Position numbers and translations under genes: made by a program. The notes beneath the pieces were generated by a model. It was not told the DNA's origin. It was given only the letters and a program-made list of their open reading frames with translations, and did no database searches. From Bacteroidales bacterium (GTDB taxonomy: Bacteria; Bacteroidota; Bacteroidia; Bacteroidales; F082), in assembly GCA_017477425.1 (NCBI GenBank), contig JAFUVT010000001.1, forward strand, positions 117,495 to 181,494: a DNA stretch of 64,000 nucleotides, read 5' to 3'. Below, one piece after another: positions 35,014 through 43,448 of this stretch (positions are counted from its first letter, which is position 1; each line of letters opens with the position of its first letter).

Positions 35014-36183
35014 TTAGAACTTATAACTCAAAATGCCGACGATGCGATGCGAATTGGCACCAGCTTCGGTTTGAATCAGCGAATAGTCGCACTTGAAGTT
35101 GACGGACTTCAGCGGCCAGTAGTTGAGGCCGACGGTGTAGTAGTTGGTGCCGCCTTTTTCGATGGCTTGGTCAGCAGTGAAGTGCTCGTAACGCAACACG
35201 GGCATCAGCTTTTGGCTCTTGTCCTTGCCCAGGGCGAAGTTGTAGCCAGCCACGGCATAGTAACCGTTGCTGGTGAAGCGAGGCTCTTCTTCAGGAAAGT
35301 GGTTAACATTAGCTATGCCAGTTTCGCCACTTATGTATTCACCACGCAACACGAGTTTGCCATCATTGTATTGGGCACCAGCAGCCCAGCGGTTACGAGT
35401 ACCGTTGTTGGTTTCGTCCTTATAGTACTTGCCATAGTAGTAAGAACCGCTCAGCGTCAGGGCTTTCAGGCCGGGATGCACTTCGAGGCGACCGACGAGG
35501 TCCTTGCGGTTGTTGTTGTCGGTAGTGGTCGGGCCGTTGCCGTTGAACACGCCGACGGCGTAGTCGACGACGTGGTATTTGATGCCTTCCTCACCTTTCA
35601 CGGGGAAGAGGCTGCCGGTGGCCATCAGACCGATGTCACGACCGAGGCCGCCCACGCCGCAAACGTCGCTGTAGCCGCCCAGTTTTTGGATGACCTCGCC
35701 GTAGTCGAAGATTTCGAGGTTGACGGGGTTGATGGGGCTTTCGAGCGTGAACGGGGTCTTGAACTGACCGAGTTGGATGGCGAAAGCGTTGCTCACTTTG
35801 TACTTCAGGAAAGCGTCAACCAGCATGGGGCTGCGGCTGAAGTCGCCTTGGATCTTGTAGGTCAGGCCCTTGTACAAGGTGCCGTCGATGGACATACGGA
35901 CGCGGCGCATACGGAACGTGTTGCTCGTCAGCTCGCCTTCGTCGTTCAGGTTGGCTTGGTACAAGCCTTGCACAAAACCGGAGATTTTGGGCATTTCGGG
36001 ACCGCCCTTGTGCTCTCTCTTTTCGCGCATTTCTTTTTCCTTGTGCTCTTTTTCGAGCTTTTCCTTTTCAGTTTTCTCGACCTTGGCCTTATCTTCAGGC
36101 TTGGTGGTCTTCACTTGTGCGTTCATGCACAACGGAATGGCAAACAGCAGCATTCCGATGAGGATACGAAAGTTGTGTTTCAT
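35014..36183 (-). CDS. OprP/OprO-like phosphate-selective porin
   Basis: A 389-residue outer membrane protein. Signal peptide to about residue 22 (CMNAQ), a charged Lys/Glu-rich coiled-coil stretch (~25-60), then a beta-barrel beginning KISGFVQGLYQANLND and RMRRVRMSIDGTL, with LGQFKTPFTLESPINPVNL and a C-terminal strand ending in Phe. These fit the OprO/P porin family. The anion selectivity is not evident. It lies upstream of the anion exporter gene, suggesting joint anion transport. Confidence 0.83.
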   Translation of the reverse strand: MKHNFRILIGMLLFAIPLCMNAQVKTTKPEDKAKVEKTEKEKLEKEHKEKEMREKREHKGGPEMPKISGFVQGLYQANLNDEGELTSNTFRMRRVRMSIDGTLYKGLTYKIQGDFSRSPMLVDAFLKYKVSNAFAIQLGQFKTPFTLESPINPVNLEIFDYGEVIQKLGGYSDVCGVGGLGRDIGLMATGSLFPVKGEEGIKYHVVDYAVGVFNGNGPTTTDNNNRKDLVGRLEVHPGLKALTLSGSYYYGKYYKDETNNGTRNRWAAGAQYNDGKLVLRGEYISGETGIANVNHFPEEEPRFTSNGYYAVAGYNFALGKDKSQKLMPVLRYEHFTADQAIEKGGTNYYTVGLNYWPLKSVNFKCDYSLIQTEAGANSHRIVGILSYKF

Positions 36184-36224
36184 TGTAGTTAGATTTAAAA
36201 CGTTTTCAATTCAAAATTACGCGG

Positions 36225-36232
36225 CAAAAATA
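36225..36232 (-). promoter_or_regulatory. -7 promoter box of the porin operon
   Basis: Read leftwards TATTTTTG, 41 bases before the ATG at 36183. Confidence 0.55.
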
Positions 36233-36247
36233 GTAAAAATACTTATT

Positions 36248-36261
36248 GTAAGTATACTTAC
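36248..36261. promoter_or_regulatory. 14-bp palindrome upstream of the porin promoter
   Basis: GTAAGTATACTTAC is a perfect palindrome, 15 bases upstream of the -7 box and so over the -33 region. It is embedded in a longer run of ACTTA-type repeats. It is a candidate operator for the porin-YeiH unit. Confidence 0.55.
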
Positions 36262-36284
36262 TAATGTTTTTCGGCAAAAAAAAT

Positions 36285-36307
36285 AGGGATTTGATGGTCA
36301 AATCCCT
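36285..36307 (-). terminator. Intrinsic terminator of idi
   Basis: AGGGATTTG / CAAATCCCT, 9-bp arms, loop ATGGT, then a T-run when read leftwards. It begins inside the idi stop region. Confidence 0.75.
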
Positions 36308-36819
36308 AAAAGTTCCGCGTGATGGCTCATTTCCTCAAAGGTAATCTTGAACCATTCGGTGTATAGCTCAGGGCGCAGTAGGATGTCGTCTTTCAAGTCT
36401 TTGAGACTCATATACTTCCATGATTCCACTTCCTCGCGTTTGATTTGCGGCTCGTCGTCGCTTTGCCCAATCCAAACGTGGTCGAATTCGTGCTCGGTTA
36501 AGCCTTGCCCGACGGGGGCCTTATATATAAAGGTGTAGACCTCGTGCATCTCGCAAGTCATGCCCATTTCCTCCATGAGGCGGCGCGAGGTGGCTTCCGC
36601 CAAGGTCTCGCCATCGCGGGGATGGCTGCAGCAGGTGTTGGTCCAGAGGCCAGGGGAGTGGTATTTCGAGAGGGCGCGTTGCTGCATGAGCAACTCGCCC
36701 TTCGAGTTAAACACAAAAATCGAGAAAGCCCTATGCAGGTGCGGCGTTACATGCGCCGCCTGCTTCTCCATCAACCCGACTTTGTTGTCTTGTTCGTCAA
36801 CGAGGATGACTTCTTCCAT
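36298..36819 (-). CDS. idi: Isopentenyl-diphosphate delta-isomerase (type 1)
   Basis: A 173-residue NUDIX-fold enzyme. The catalytic cysteine is in LWTNTCCSHPRDGE and the catalytic glutamate in RLMEEMGM, then the metal-binding residues EFDHVWIG. It interconverts IPP and DMAPP in isoprenoid synthesis. Its ATG overlaps the ychF stop by one base. Full length; no fused domain. Confidence 0.93.
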   Translation of the reverse strand: MEEVILVDEQDNKVGLMEKQAAHVTPHLHRAFSIFVFNSKGELLMQQRALSKYHSPGLWTNTCCSHPRDGETLAEATSRRLMEEMGMTCEMHEVYTFIYKAPVGQGLTEHEFDHVWIGQSDDEPQIKREEVESWKYMSLKDLKDDILLRPELYTEWFKITFEEMSHHAELLGI

Positions 36820-37889
36820 TACACGTTGAATCTAATGTTGAGGATGTCGCCGTCCTGCACCACATACGTCTTGCCTTCCACGCGGAACTTGCCCGCTTCC
36901 TTCACGGCGGCCTCTGAGCCATAATGCAGGAAGTCCTCGGTGCTCATCACCTCGGCGCGGATGAAGCCACGTTGCAGGTCGCTGTGGATGGCGCCAGCGG
37001 CAATCGGGGCGGTGTCGCCCACGTGGATGGTCCAGGCGCGGGTCTCGTCGGGACCGGTGGTGAAGAACGAATGCAGGTTAAGGGTGTGATAGGCCGTGCG
37101 GACGAGCTTGTTCACGCCAGGCTCGGTCAGGCCGGCATCTTCCATGAAGAGTTGGCGGTCGTCGGCATCGAGTTCGGCGATTTCGGCCTCCAGCTTGCCG
37201 GCGACAATGACCATCTCCTGACCTTCCTTCAAAGCGGCTTTCACGGCATCGGAATAATGGTTGCCCGTAGTGGCTGAGGCCTCGTCTACGTTGCAGACAT
37301 AGATGATGGGTTTTGCCGTAAGCAATTGAATATCTTGCACAAACTTCTTGTCCTCGTCGGCCACTTTCGCGTCGCGGGCGTTGCCAAAGTTCTCCAAGGT
37401 TTCCTTGTAAACCGTTAGCACGTCGAAGGCTTTCTTGTTGTCCTTCTCGCCGTTCTTCAACAGTTTCTGCACACGCTCCAGTTTTCTGGTGACCAAATCC
37501 AAGTCGCGCACTTGAAGTTCAAAGTCAACGAGTTCCATGTCGCGCACAGGGTCGATGCTGCCTTCGCTATGCGGGATGTTGGGGTCGTCGAAGCAGCGCA
37601 ACACATGGATGAGGGCATCCATCGTTTGCACCTCGGCCAAGAGTTTGTTGCCTACGCCCTGGCCGCCTTTGCTCAAGCCGGGAAGGTCGACGATTTCGAC
37701 CGTAGCGGGCACGATACGCTTGGAATGCGAGATGTTGTCGATAAGCTTGAGGCGCTCGTCCACCACTTCGCACATGCCGATGTTCGACTTCGAGGCAAAA
37801 CCGATTTCTGCCTTAGTGTTTGATATACAATTGAATATGGTGGTCTTTCCAACGCTTGAAAGACCGATGATTCCGCAATTTAATGACAT
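36819..37889 (-). CDS. ychF: Redox-regulated ATPase YchF (Obg-like)
   Basis: A 356-residue P-loop NTPase. G1 is GLSSVGKTTIFN, G3 DLPGLSKGG, the adenine-specificity G4 variant YVCNVDE, and the C-terminal TGS domain ends TYVVQDGDILNIRFNV. It binds ATP rather than GTP and associates with ribosomes. Full length. Immediately upstream of idi. Confidence 0.94.
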   Translation of the reverse strand: MSLNCGIIGLSSVGKTTIFNCISNTKAEIGFASKSNIGMCEVVDERLKLIDNISHSKRIVPATVEIVDLPGLSKGGQGVGNKLLAEVQTMDALIHVLRCFDDPNIPHSEGSIDPVRDMELVDFELQVRDLDLVTRKLERVQKLLKNGEKDNKKAFDVLTVYKETLENFGNARDAKVADEDKKFVQDIQLLTAKPIIYVCNVDEASATTGNHYSDAVKAALKEGQEMVIVAGKLEAEIAELDADDRQLFMEDAGLTEPGVNKLVRTAYHTLNLHSFFTTGPDETRAWTIHVGDTAPIAAGAIHSDLQRGFIRAEVMSTEDFLHYGSEAAVKEAGKFRVEGKTYVVQDGDILNIRFNV

Positions 37890-37911
37890 ATCTATTAAGG
37901 TTTAATTTGTT

Positions 37912-37920
37912 GCAAAAGTA
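37912..37920 (-). promoter_or_regulatory. -7 promoter box of ychF-idi
   Basis: Read leftwards TACTTTTGC, 22 bases before the ychF ATG. Confidence 0.5.
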
Positions 37921-37927
37921 AGAAATA

Positions 37928-38731
37928 TTATCTATCGCCCGCGTTCCAGTCGATTTGCTTGTATTCCGAGTCATAGTTTTTGTCGGCCTCGCCGATTTGG
38001 TACTCCAAGTCGTTGAGCGCGGCTTCCTGGGCTTGCAGGCGCGAGTTTTCCTGTTGCTTGTTGATGTATTTCAAGCCCAGTCTCCACAACTTGATGTCGG
38101 CCCAAAGGAAGACGATGTAAATGATGCCGCCAATGGTAGGCACGACACTGGCAATCATGAGCATCCAGTCAAACAGACCGTGAGCGAGCATGGCCAAGAG
38201 CAGGCCGTTCATCAGGTAGACGAAGCGCTTCTCTTTCTTGAACTTGGCCAACGAGAGGAAATAACCCATCACCACGCCGAAGAGGAAATGTCCAGGAACG
38301 GAGAGCAAAGCCCTTGAGATGCCTGTCCCGATGCCGGTTTGAAGAGATTCGGCAGAGGCGCTGAAGACGTACATGATGTTCTCGACGCAGGCGAATCCCA
38401 GCCCTATGAAGCTGGCGTAAACGATGCCGTCCATGTATTCGTCAAAGTTCTTGTCCCACCAGATGAGCACCATGAAAATAATGAATTTGGAGAGCTCTTC
38501 TGGAATGCCGGCTTCACAAAAGGCGAGGTAAAACACCGTTTCGGAGGTCCCAATTTGATTGACGATGCTGACGAGCATAAAGTCCAAGGGTATGGCTAAC
38601 ATGCCACCAATGAAGGCTTTTGCCAGTGATTTGATGGGCTCTTTTTGGTATTTGTCTTGGCGGTAGATATAGATCATCAATACGATGACGGGCAAGATGG
38701 ATAAGGCCAAAAGTATGATGCTGACACTCAT
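37928..38731 (-). CDS. PrsW-like intramembrane metalloprotease
   Basis: A 267-residue membrane protein with about eight helices. The glutamate pair in GIPEELSKFIIFM, a second glutamate in FACVENIMYV and histidines in VPGHFLFGVVMGY and LAHGLFDW are the metal-site pattern of the CAAX-protease/PrsW group. In Bacillus PrsW cleaves an anti-sigma factor. The tail (~210-267) is cytosolic and charged. Substrate here unknown. Confidence 0.82.
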   Translation of the reverse strand: MSVSIILLALSILPVIVLMIYIYRQDKYQKEPIKSLAKAFIGGMLAIPLDFMLVSIVNQIGTSETVFYLAFCEAGIPEELSKFIIFMVLIWWDKNFDEYMDGIVYASFIGLGFACVENIMYVFSASAESLQTGIGTGISRALLSVPGHFLFGVVMGYFLSLAKFKKEKRFVYLMNGLLLAMLAHGLFDWMLMIASVVPTIGGIIYIVFLWADIKLWRLGLKYINKQQENSRLQAQEAALNDLEYQIGEADKNYDSEYKQIDWNAGDR

Positions 38732-38758
38732 GTTCGCAATGTTTCTGATTTCTTTTCT

Positions 38759-38767
38759 GCAAAAATA
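38759..38767 (-). promoter_or_regulatory. -7 promoter box of prsW-like gene
   Basis: Read leftwards TATTTTTGC, 27 bases before the ATG at 38731. Confidence 0.5.
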
Positions 38768-38791
38768 GGAAAATAATCCATGAAAAAAGTC

Positions 38792-38800
38792 TATTTTTGC
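38792..38800 (+). promoter_or_regulatory. -7 promoter box of guaA
   Basis: TATTTTTGC, 14 bases before the guaA ATG at 38815. Divergent from the prsW-like promoter. Confidence 0.55.
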
Positions 38801-38814
38801 ACAAATTTTTCGTT

Positions 38815-40389
38815 ATGCAAGAAATGATCCTCATCCTTGACTTCGGCTCGCAGGTGACCCAGCTCATTGGCCGTCGTCTCCGCGAACTCAATGTCTATTG
38901 TGAAATTCACCCCTTTAATAAGATCCCTGCCATCGGGCCCAACGTAAAAGGCGTGATCCTGAGCGGAAGCCCATTCTCGGTGCGCGACGAGAAGGCACCC
39001 ATTGCCGCCTTGTCGAACATCAAAGGGAAACTGCCGCTATTGGGCATTTGCTATGGCGCGCAGTTCATCTCGCAGCATTTCGGCGGCGAAGTCAACGGCA
39101 GCATCGCCCGCGAATATGGTCGCGCCATGCTGACGGTGGTGGATGAGCAAAGCCCGCTGTTCAAAGGGGTGAGCAAGACCAGCCAGGTGTGGATGAGCCA
39201 CGGCGACACCATTGCGAAGTTGCCTGCGGGCGCGCGTGTCATCGCCTCGACCGACGACGTGGAAAATGCCGCTTATAAGATTGACGGTGAGGAGACTTAC
39301 GCGGTGCAGTTCCATCCCGAGGTGTTCCATACCAAGGAAGGCCCTCAGATGCTGGCCAATTTCGCCTTGGGCATTTGCGGCTGCAAGGGTGACTGGACGC
39401 CGGACTCGTTCATCGACAATACGGTGGCCAGCTTGAAGCAACAACTCGGCGACGACAAAGTCATCCTCGGCCTTTCTGGCGGTGTCGATAGCACCGTGGC
39501 CGCTGTGTTGCTCAACAAGGCGATAGGGAAGAACCTGACTTGCATTTTTGTCGATAACGGCTTGCTGCGCAAAAATGAGTTTGATGAAGTGCTCGATTCC
39601 TATAATGAAATGGGCCTCAACGTGATAGGTGTGCATTCGGGAGCCTTGTTCCTCGAAAAGCTGAAAGGCGTCACCGACCCCGAAGCCAAACGCAAAGCCA
39701 TTGGCTCGACGTTTATCGACGTGTTCGATGCCGAAGCGCAAAAAATCGAAGGCGCGCGCTGGTTGGCGCAAGGCACGATTTATCCCGATGTGATTGAAAG
39801 CGTGAGCGTCAACGGGCCGAGCTGCAAAATCAAGTCGCACCACAACGTGGGCGGCTTGCCTGAGAAGATGAACCTGAAGATTGTGGAACCGTTGCGTTCC
39901 TTGTTCAAGGACGAAGTGCGCCGCGTGGGTCGCGCCTTGGGTATCAAGCGCGAGCTGATCGGCCGCCATCCTTTCCCGGGACCGAGCCTGGGCATTCGCA
40001 TCTTGGGCGAAGTCACCGAAGAGAAGCTGCGCATCCTTCGCGATGCCGACGACATCTTCATCAAGGGCTTGCGCAATTGGCCTTGCGAGTTGCCGAGCGC
40101 GTCGTATCCTAACGAGATGGCTGACAACCTCTATGATAGCATATGGCAAGCGGGCACCATCTTGCTCCCCGTGAAGTCGGTTGGCGTGATGGGCGACGAA
40201 AGAAGCTATGAATACACCATCGCTTTGCGCGCCGTGATTTCCACCGATGGCATGACCGCCGACTGGGTGCATCTGCCTTACGAGTTCATGGCCAAGGTGT
40301 CGAATGATATTATTAATAAGGTGAAAGGGGTCAATCGTGTGTGCTACGACATCTCGTCGAAGCCGCCGGCGACCATCGAATGGGAATAA
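38815..40389 (+). CDS. guaA: GMP synthase (glutamine-hydrolysing)
   Basis: A 524-residue enzyme from the ATG at 38815 ([18 protein letters not shown]; the ATG at 38824 is possible). The glutaminase domain has the Cys nucleophile in LGICYGAQF and His/Glu in VQFHPEVFH. The ATP-pyrophosphatase domain has the P-loop [14 protein letters not shown], and the C-terminal dimerisation domain ends [11 protein letters not shown]. It makes GMP from XMP. Two bases separate it from the LysM gene. Confidence 0.97.
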   Translation: MQEMILILDFGSQVTQLIGRRLRELNVYCEIHPFNKIPAIGPNVKGVILSGSPFSVRDEKAPIAALSNIKGKLPLLGICYGAQFISQHFGGEVNGSIAREYGRAMLTVVDEQSPLFKGVSKTSQVWMSHGDTIAKLPAGARVIASTDDVENAAYKIDGEETYAVQFHPEVFHTKEGPQMLANFALGICGCKGDWTPDSFIDNTVASLKQQLGDDKVILGLSGGVDSTVAAVLLNKAIGKNLTCIFVDNGLLRKNEFDEVLDSYNEMGLNVIGVHSGALFLEKLKGVTDPEAKRKAIGSTFIDVFDAEAQKIEGARWLAQGTIYPDVIESVSVNGPSCKIKSHHNVGGLPEKMNLKIVEPLRSLFKDEVRRVGRALGIKRELIGRHPFPGPSLGIRILGEVTEEKLRILRDADDIFIKGLRNWPCELPSASYPNEMADNLYDSIWQAGTILLPVKSVGVMGDERSYEYTIALRAVISTDGMTADWVHLPYEFMAKVSNDIINKVKGVNRVCYDISSKPPATIEWE

Positions 40390-40391
40390 TA

Positions 40392-42782
40392 ATGAAAATC
40401 AATATGATGATGAAGAACAAACTGATCATATGGCTCTTCCTTCTGTTGGGGATGGCATTTACGAATGACCTGAGGGCCCAAGTCGCCATCGAACGGTCGA
40501 CCAATACCACCAAGATCGGAGGCAAGGAGTATTATCTTCATAACGTCAAGGCGGGACAAACTTTGTATGGCATTTCACAGGCCTACAACGTCAGCATCGA
40601 GGAGATTGAGAAATTGAATCCTGAAGTGCGCGAAAACGGTTTGAAGGTTGGTCATGTCCTTGGCATTCCAGTGCGTCCCGTCGCCGACCCCAAGCCTGCG
40701 GTTGAAGAACCGAAACCGACGGTGGTTGAGCCTGAGCCAGTTATTACCGAGCCTGAGCCTATTGTCGCTGAGCCTGAGCCAGTTATTACCGAGCCTGAAC
40801 CTATTGTCGCCGAGCCCGAACCTGTTGTTGCCGAGCCTGAGCCAGTGGTCGAGGAACCCCAACCTCAGCCTCAAGTGGTGAAGCCCGAACCTGTTGTCGT
40901 GGAAGAGCCTAAGCCTCAAGTTGTTGAGCCAGAACTGGTCGTGGTTGAAGAACCCCAACCAGTGGCAGTTGCCCCCAAACCTTCCGCTGGAGGACCAGAA
41001 CGCCATCCAATTCACATCAATGCCGATGGCACTTACACAGTGCAACACGACGAGGATTTGTATGACATTGCCAAGAAATTTGGCATCGATTTGGCCGAAT
41101 TCAAACAAGTCAATCCTGGACTGACCAATGAGCCCAGCTATGGCACGAGGCTACAAGTCCCAGCCATCGCCAATGAGAATGACTATATCTTGCATCTCTG
41201 CGAACGTAATGAGCGTGTGACGTCATTGTTGAAACGATGGAAGGTCGACGAGGTTGAGTTCCGTTCGAAGAATATCTCGGTGGGCTCTCATGTATTTGTC
41301 AACCAGGTGGTGCTGATCCCGATCCAACCGATCGAGAACTTCGACTGGATGGCTTCTGCTCCCGAGCAGGTGGAGGAGATGGAAGTGGAGGAACCTGTCG
41401 TGGAAATGCCTGTTGTTGAGCCGTCAATGCCCACCCTCGACTTCGAGGAAGAACTGGGTGAGATTCCCCAATGCTATGCCGACCCTGCCAATGCCAAGAA
41501 GCGTTACCATGTGGCTCTGATGGTGCCCCTCTATCTCAACGATGTCGGCAACCTCGATCTCTCCAAAGAGCGAGCCGCCAAGACCCAGAAGTCGCGTGCG
41601 ATGTCGTTCATCCAGTTCTACGAAGGCTTTATGATGGCGGCTGAGTCGTTGGCCGACAAGGGTTTGAAGTTGGACTTGAACGTTTTTGACGTCACCGATA
41701 ATGTGTCGACTGCCGAACGAGCCTTGCAACAGATTGAGGGTCAGGACTATGATTTGATTGTCGGGCCTTTCTTTGGCAAGTCGTTCAACGTGATTGAAGA
41801 ATATGCTCGTGCCAATGGGATTACGGTAGTCAATCCGCTGTCGACACGCGAGTCGGTGATTGTCGACAACCCGAACGTGGTGAAGGTGAAGCCTGGCGAC
41901 ACGGGCCTGATTTTGTCGCTGTCGAGCTTGGTGCGCAATTCCTATTCCGATTCCAACGTGTTCATCGTCAGTCGTGAGAAGTCGGCCGATTCCGTTTTCT
42001 TGAATCAGCTGGAACATCACCTGAATGTGGCCATCAACGACGAAGTGATCGTTTCGGGCAACGAGTTCTTGCAGTTTGCGCGCAACGAGAGCGAGCGTCA
42101 GGAGATGGGGAGCAAGCTGGTGCCCACAGTCGATGTGGAAGGCCAGGTTTATTCTACTGACGACTTTCAGTCGGGAAGTACCGACAAAGTGGTTCTGGCC
42201 AATCATGTGAAGCGTTATCCATATAGCGAGATTGGCAAGGTGAAGTCGCAGCTTTCGGGCGTGCGCAACAACCTGATCATTGCCTATGGCGACGAAAACG
42301 TTTTTGCCACCCAGATGCTTAACACCCTATCGAAATCAGCCGACCGTTTCCCCATCACCTTGGTCTGCATCCCCGATTGGACAAAGTACGAAAAACTGCT
42401 TGTGGATAACTTGCTGAAGATGAATGCCATCTATGTGTCGGATGGATTTGTCGATTACGACAACGAGGCCGTGAAGCGCTTCGTGGTACGTTTCCGCAGT
42501 CGGTATGCAAGCGAGCCACAGAAGTACGCTTTCCAAGGCTACGATCTGGCGACGTTTTTCCTCACCGCGTTGCAGAATTACGGTGCCGACGACCTGATGC
42601 GTTGCCTGCATTGCCATCAAACGCCCATGTTGAGCACGCAATACAAGTTCTATTACAAGAATTACCTGAGGGTAGGAGAGAGCGACGGCAAGGAGAACCT
42701 GTTTTGGAGCCTTTATCAATATGATAAAGACCAGATTGAGTTGGTTCCAGTCGACCCATTCCAAAAAGCCAGTAAGCAATGA
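40392..42782 (+). CDS. LysM protein fused to periplasmic-binding (PBP1-type) domain
   Basis: A 796-residue exported protein (signal peptide to about LRAQ; the first of four close ATGs is chosen). LysM 1 (HNVKAGQTLYGISQAYNVS) is near residues 48-90. A 100-residue linker of EPEPV/EPEPI repeats follows, then LysM 2 (YTVQHDEDLYDIAKKFGID) near 215-260 and a third, weaker LysM. The C-terminal 400 residues resemble LivK-type type 1 binding proteins (VALMVPLYLND, DLIVGPFFGKSFN, TVVNPLST). Probably binds peptidoglycan while sensing a ligand; no transporter genes adjoin. Confidence 0.82.
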   Translation: MKINMMMKNKLIIWLFLLLGMAFTNDLRAQVAIERSTNTTKIGGKEYYLHNVKAGQTLYGISQAYNVSIEEIEKLNPEVRENGLKVGHVLGIPVRPVADPKPAVEEPKPTVVEPEPVITEPEPIVAEPEPVITEPEPIVAEPEPVVAEPEPVVEEPQPQPQVVKPEPVVVEEPKPQVVEPELVVVEEPQPVAVAPKPSAGGPERHPIHINADGTYTVQHDEDLYDIAKKFGIDLAEFKQVNPGLTNEPSYGTRLQVPAIANENDYILHLCERNERVTSLLKRWKVDEVEFRSKNISVGSHVFVNQVVLIPIQPIENFDWMASAPEQVEEMEVEEPVVEMPVVEPSMPTLDFEEELGEIPQCYADPANAKKRYHVALMVPLYLNDVGNLDLSKERAAKTQKSRAMSFIQFYEGFMMAAESLADKGLKLDLNVFDVTDNVSTAERALQQIEGQDYDLIVGPFFGKSFNVIEEYARANGITVVNPLSTRESVIVDNPNVVKVKPGDTGLILSLSSLVRNSYSDSNVFIVSREKSADSVFLNQLEHHLNVAINDEVIVSGNEFLQFARNESERQEMGSKLVPTVDVEGQVYSTDDFQSGSTDKVVLANHVKRYPYSEIGKVKSQLSGVRNNLIIAYGDENVFATQMLNTLSKSADRFPITLVCIPDWTKYEKLLVDNLLKMNAIYVSDGFVDYDNEAVKRFVVRFRSRYASEPQKYAFQGYDLATFFLTALQNYGADDLMRCLHCHQTPMLSTQYKFYYKNYLRVGESDGKENLFWSLYQYDKDQIELVPVDPFQKASKQ

Positions 42783-43318
42783 ATGCGATGAGTCGTTTTG
42801 CGGTTTTGATGTGCCTTTTCCTGTTGGCCTCGTGCCACAATATGTCCAATGAGCCTTCGGATAGCGAAAAGACGTATTGGGAAAACGGTAATGTGAAGTC
42901 GGAGCTGCGTTATGTCGACGGGAAACTCAACGGTGAATGCCTTTGGTATTACGCCAACGGCAAGAAAATGACGGAAGCCACCTATAAAAATGGCGAAATC
43001 GACGGCGAAATGAAGAAGTGGTTCGAGAACGGGCAGCTGTTTCAAGAAGGCAGCTATGTCGACGGACTGATGGATGGTCCGTGGTTTGTCTATTATCCGA
43101 GTGGCGCATTGGCGGCCAAGGCCGACTATAAAATGGGCACTGGCAAGCAGATTTGCTATGAGGAATCGGGCTACAAATGCCTTGAAGTGCCTTACCGCAA
43201 CAATCTGAAACATGGCAAGGAGATGTATTACAATCCCGACGGCAGGATAACGAAAATCGTTGAATATGAAGATGGTAAAGTGATATTTGAAGACAATAAT
43301 CCACAAAATCCAGAATAG
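42779..43318 (+). CDS. MORN-repeat (YwqK-like) lipoprotein
   Basis: A 179-residue lipoprotein (lipobox LLASC). It is made of MORN-like repeats: YWENGNVKSELRYVDGKLNG, YYANGKKMTEATYKNGEIDG, WFENGQLFQEGSYVDGLMDG, and more. Databases label such proteins as YwqK-family antitoxins, but in Bacteroidota they are usually envelope proteins with no toxin, as here. The ATG overlaps the preceding stop (ATGA), so it is coupled to the LysM fusion gene. Confidence 0.75.
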   Translation: MNAMSRFAVLMCLFLLASCHNMSNEPSDSEKTYWENGNVKSELRYVDGKLNGECLWYYANGKKMTEATYKNGEIDGEMKKWFENGQLFQEGSYVDGLMDGPWFVYYPSGALAAKADYKMGTGKQICYEESGYKCLEVPYRNNLKHGKEMYYNPDGRITKIVEYEDGKVIFEDNNPQNPE

Positions 43319-43349
43319 CGGAAGAAAGGAGTGAAAATATTTGAAATAA

Positions 43350-43383
43350 TTTGGAATTTGTTCAAATAAAAGTCCTACCTTTG
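43350..43383 (+). promoter_or_regulatory. gdhA promoter
   Basis: TTTG at 43350-43353 (-33) and TACCTTTG at 43376-43383 (-7), 22 bases apart, followed by a 65-base leader before the gdhA ATG. The rest of the gap 43319-43448 shows nothing else clear. Confidence 0.6.
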
Positions 43384-43448
43384 CACCGCTTTACAATTGA
43401 AGCAATGTTTCAAACACAACAAATAAACCTTTAATTAAAGTCAAAAAA

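Noticed and set aside
34768..36192. 474-codon open frame opposite the porin gene
   Set aside because: Shadow frame that also reads through the REP-like hairpin; the minus-strand porin has clear family motifs.
40720..40970. EPEP-coding repeats as an assembly artefact or mobile repeat
   Set aside because: The codons vary (GAG/GAA, CCT/CCC) and keep frame, so this is an ordinary low-complexity linker.
42779..43318. MORN lipoprotein as an antitoxin of a toxin-antitoxin pair
   Set aside because: No toxin is adjacent and it has a lipoprotein signal; the label comes from a loose family name.
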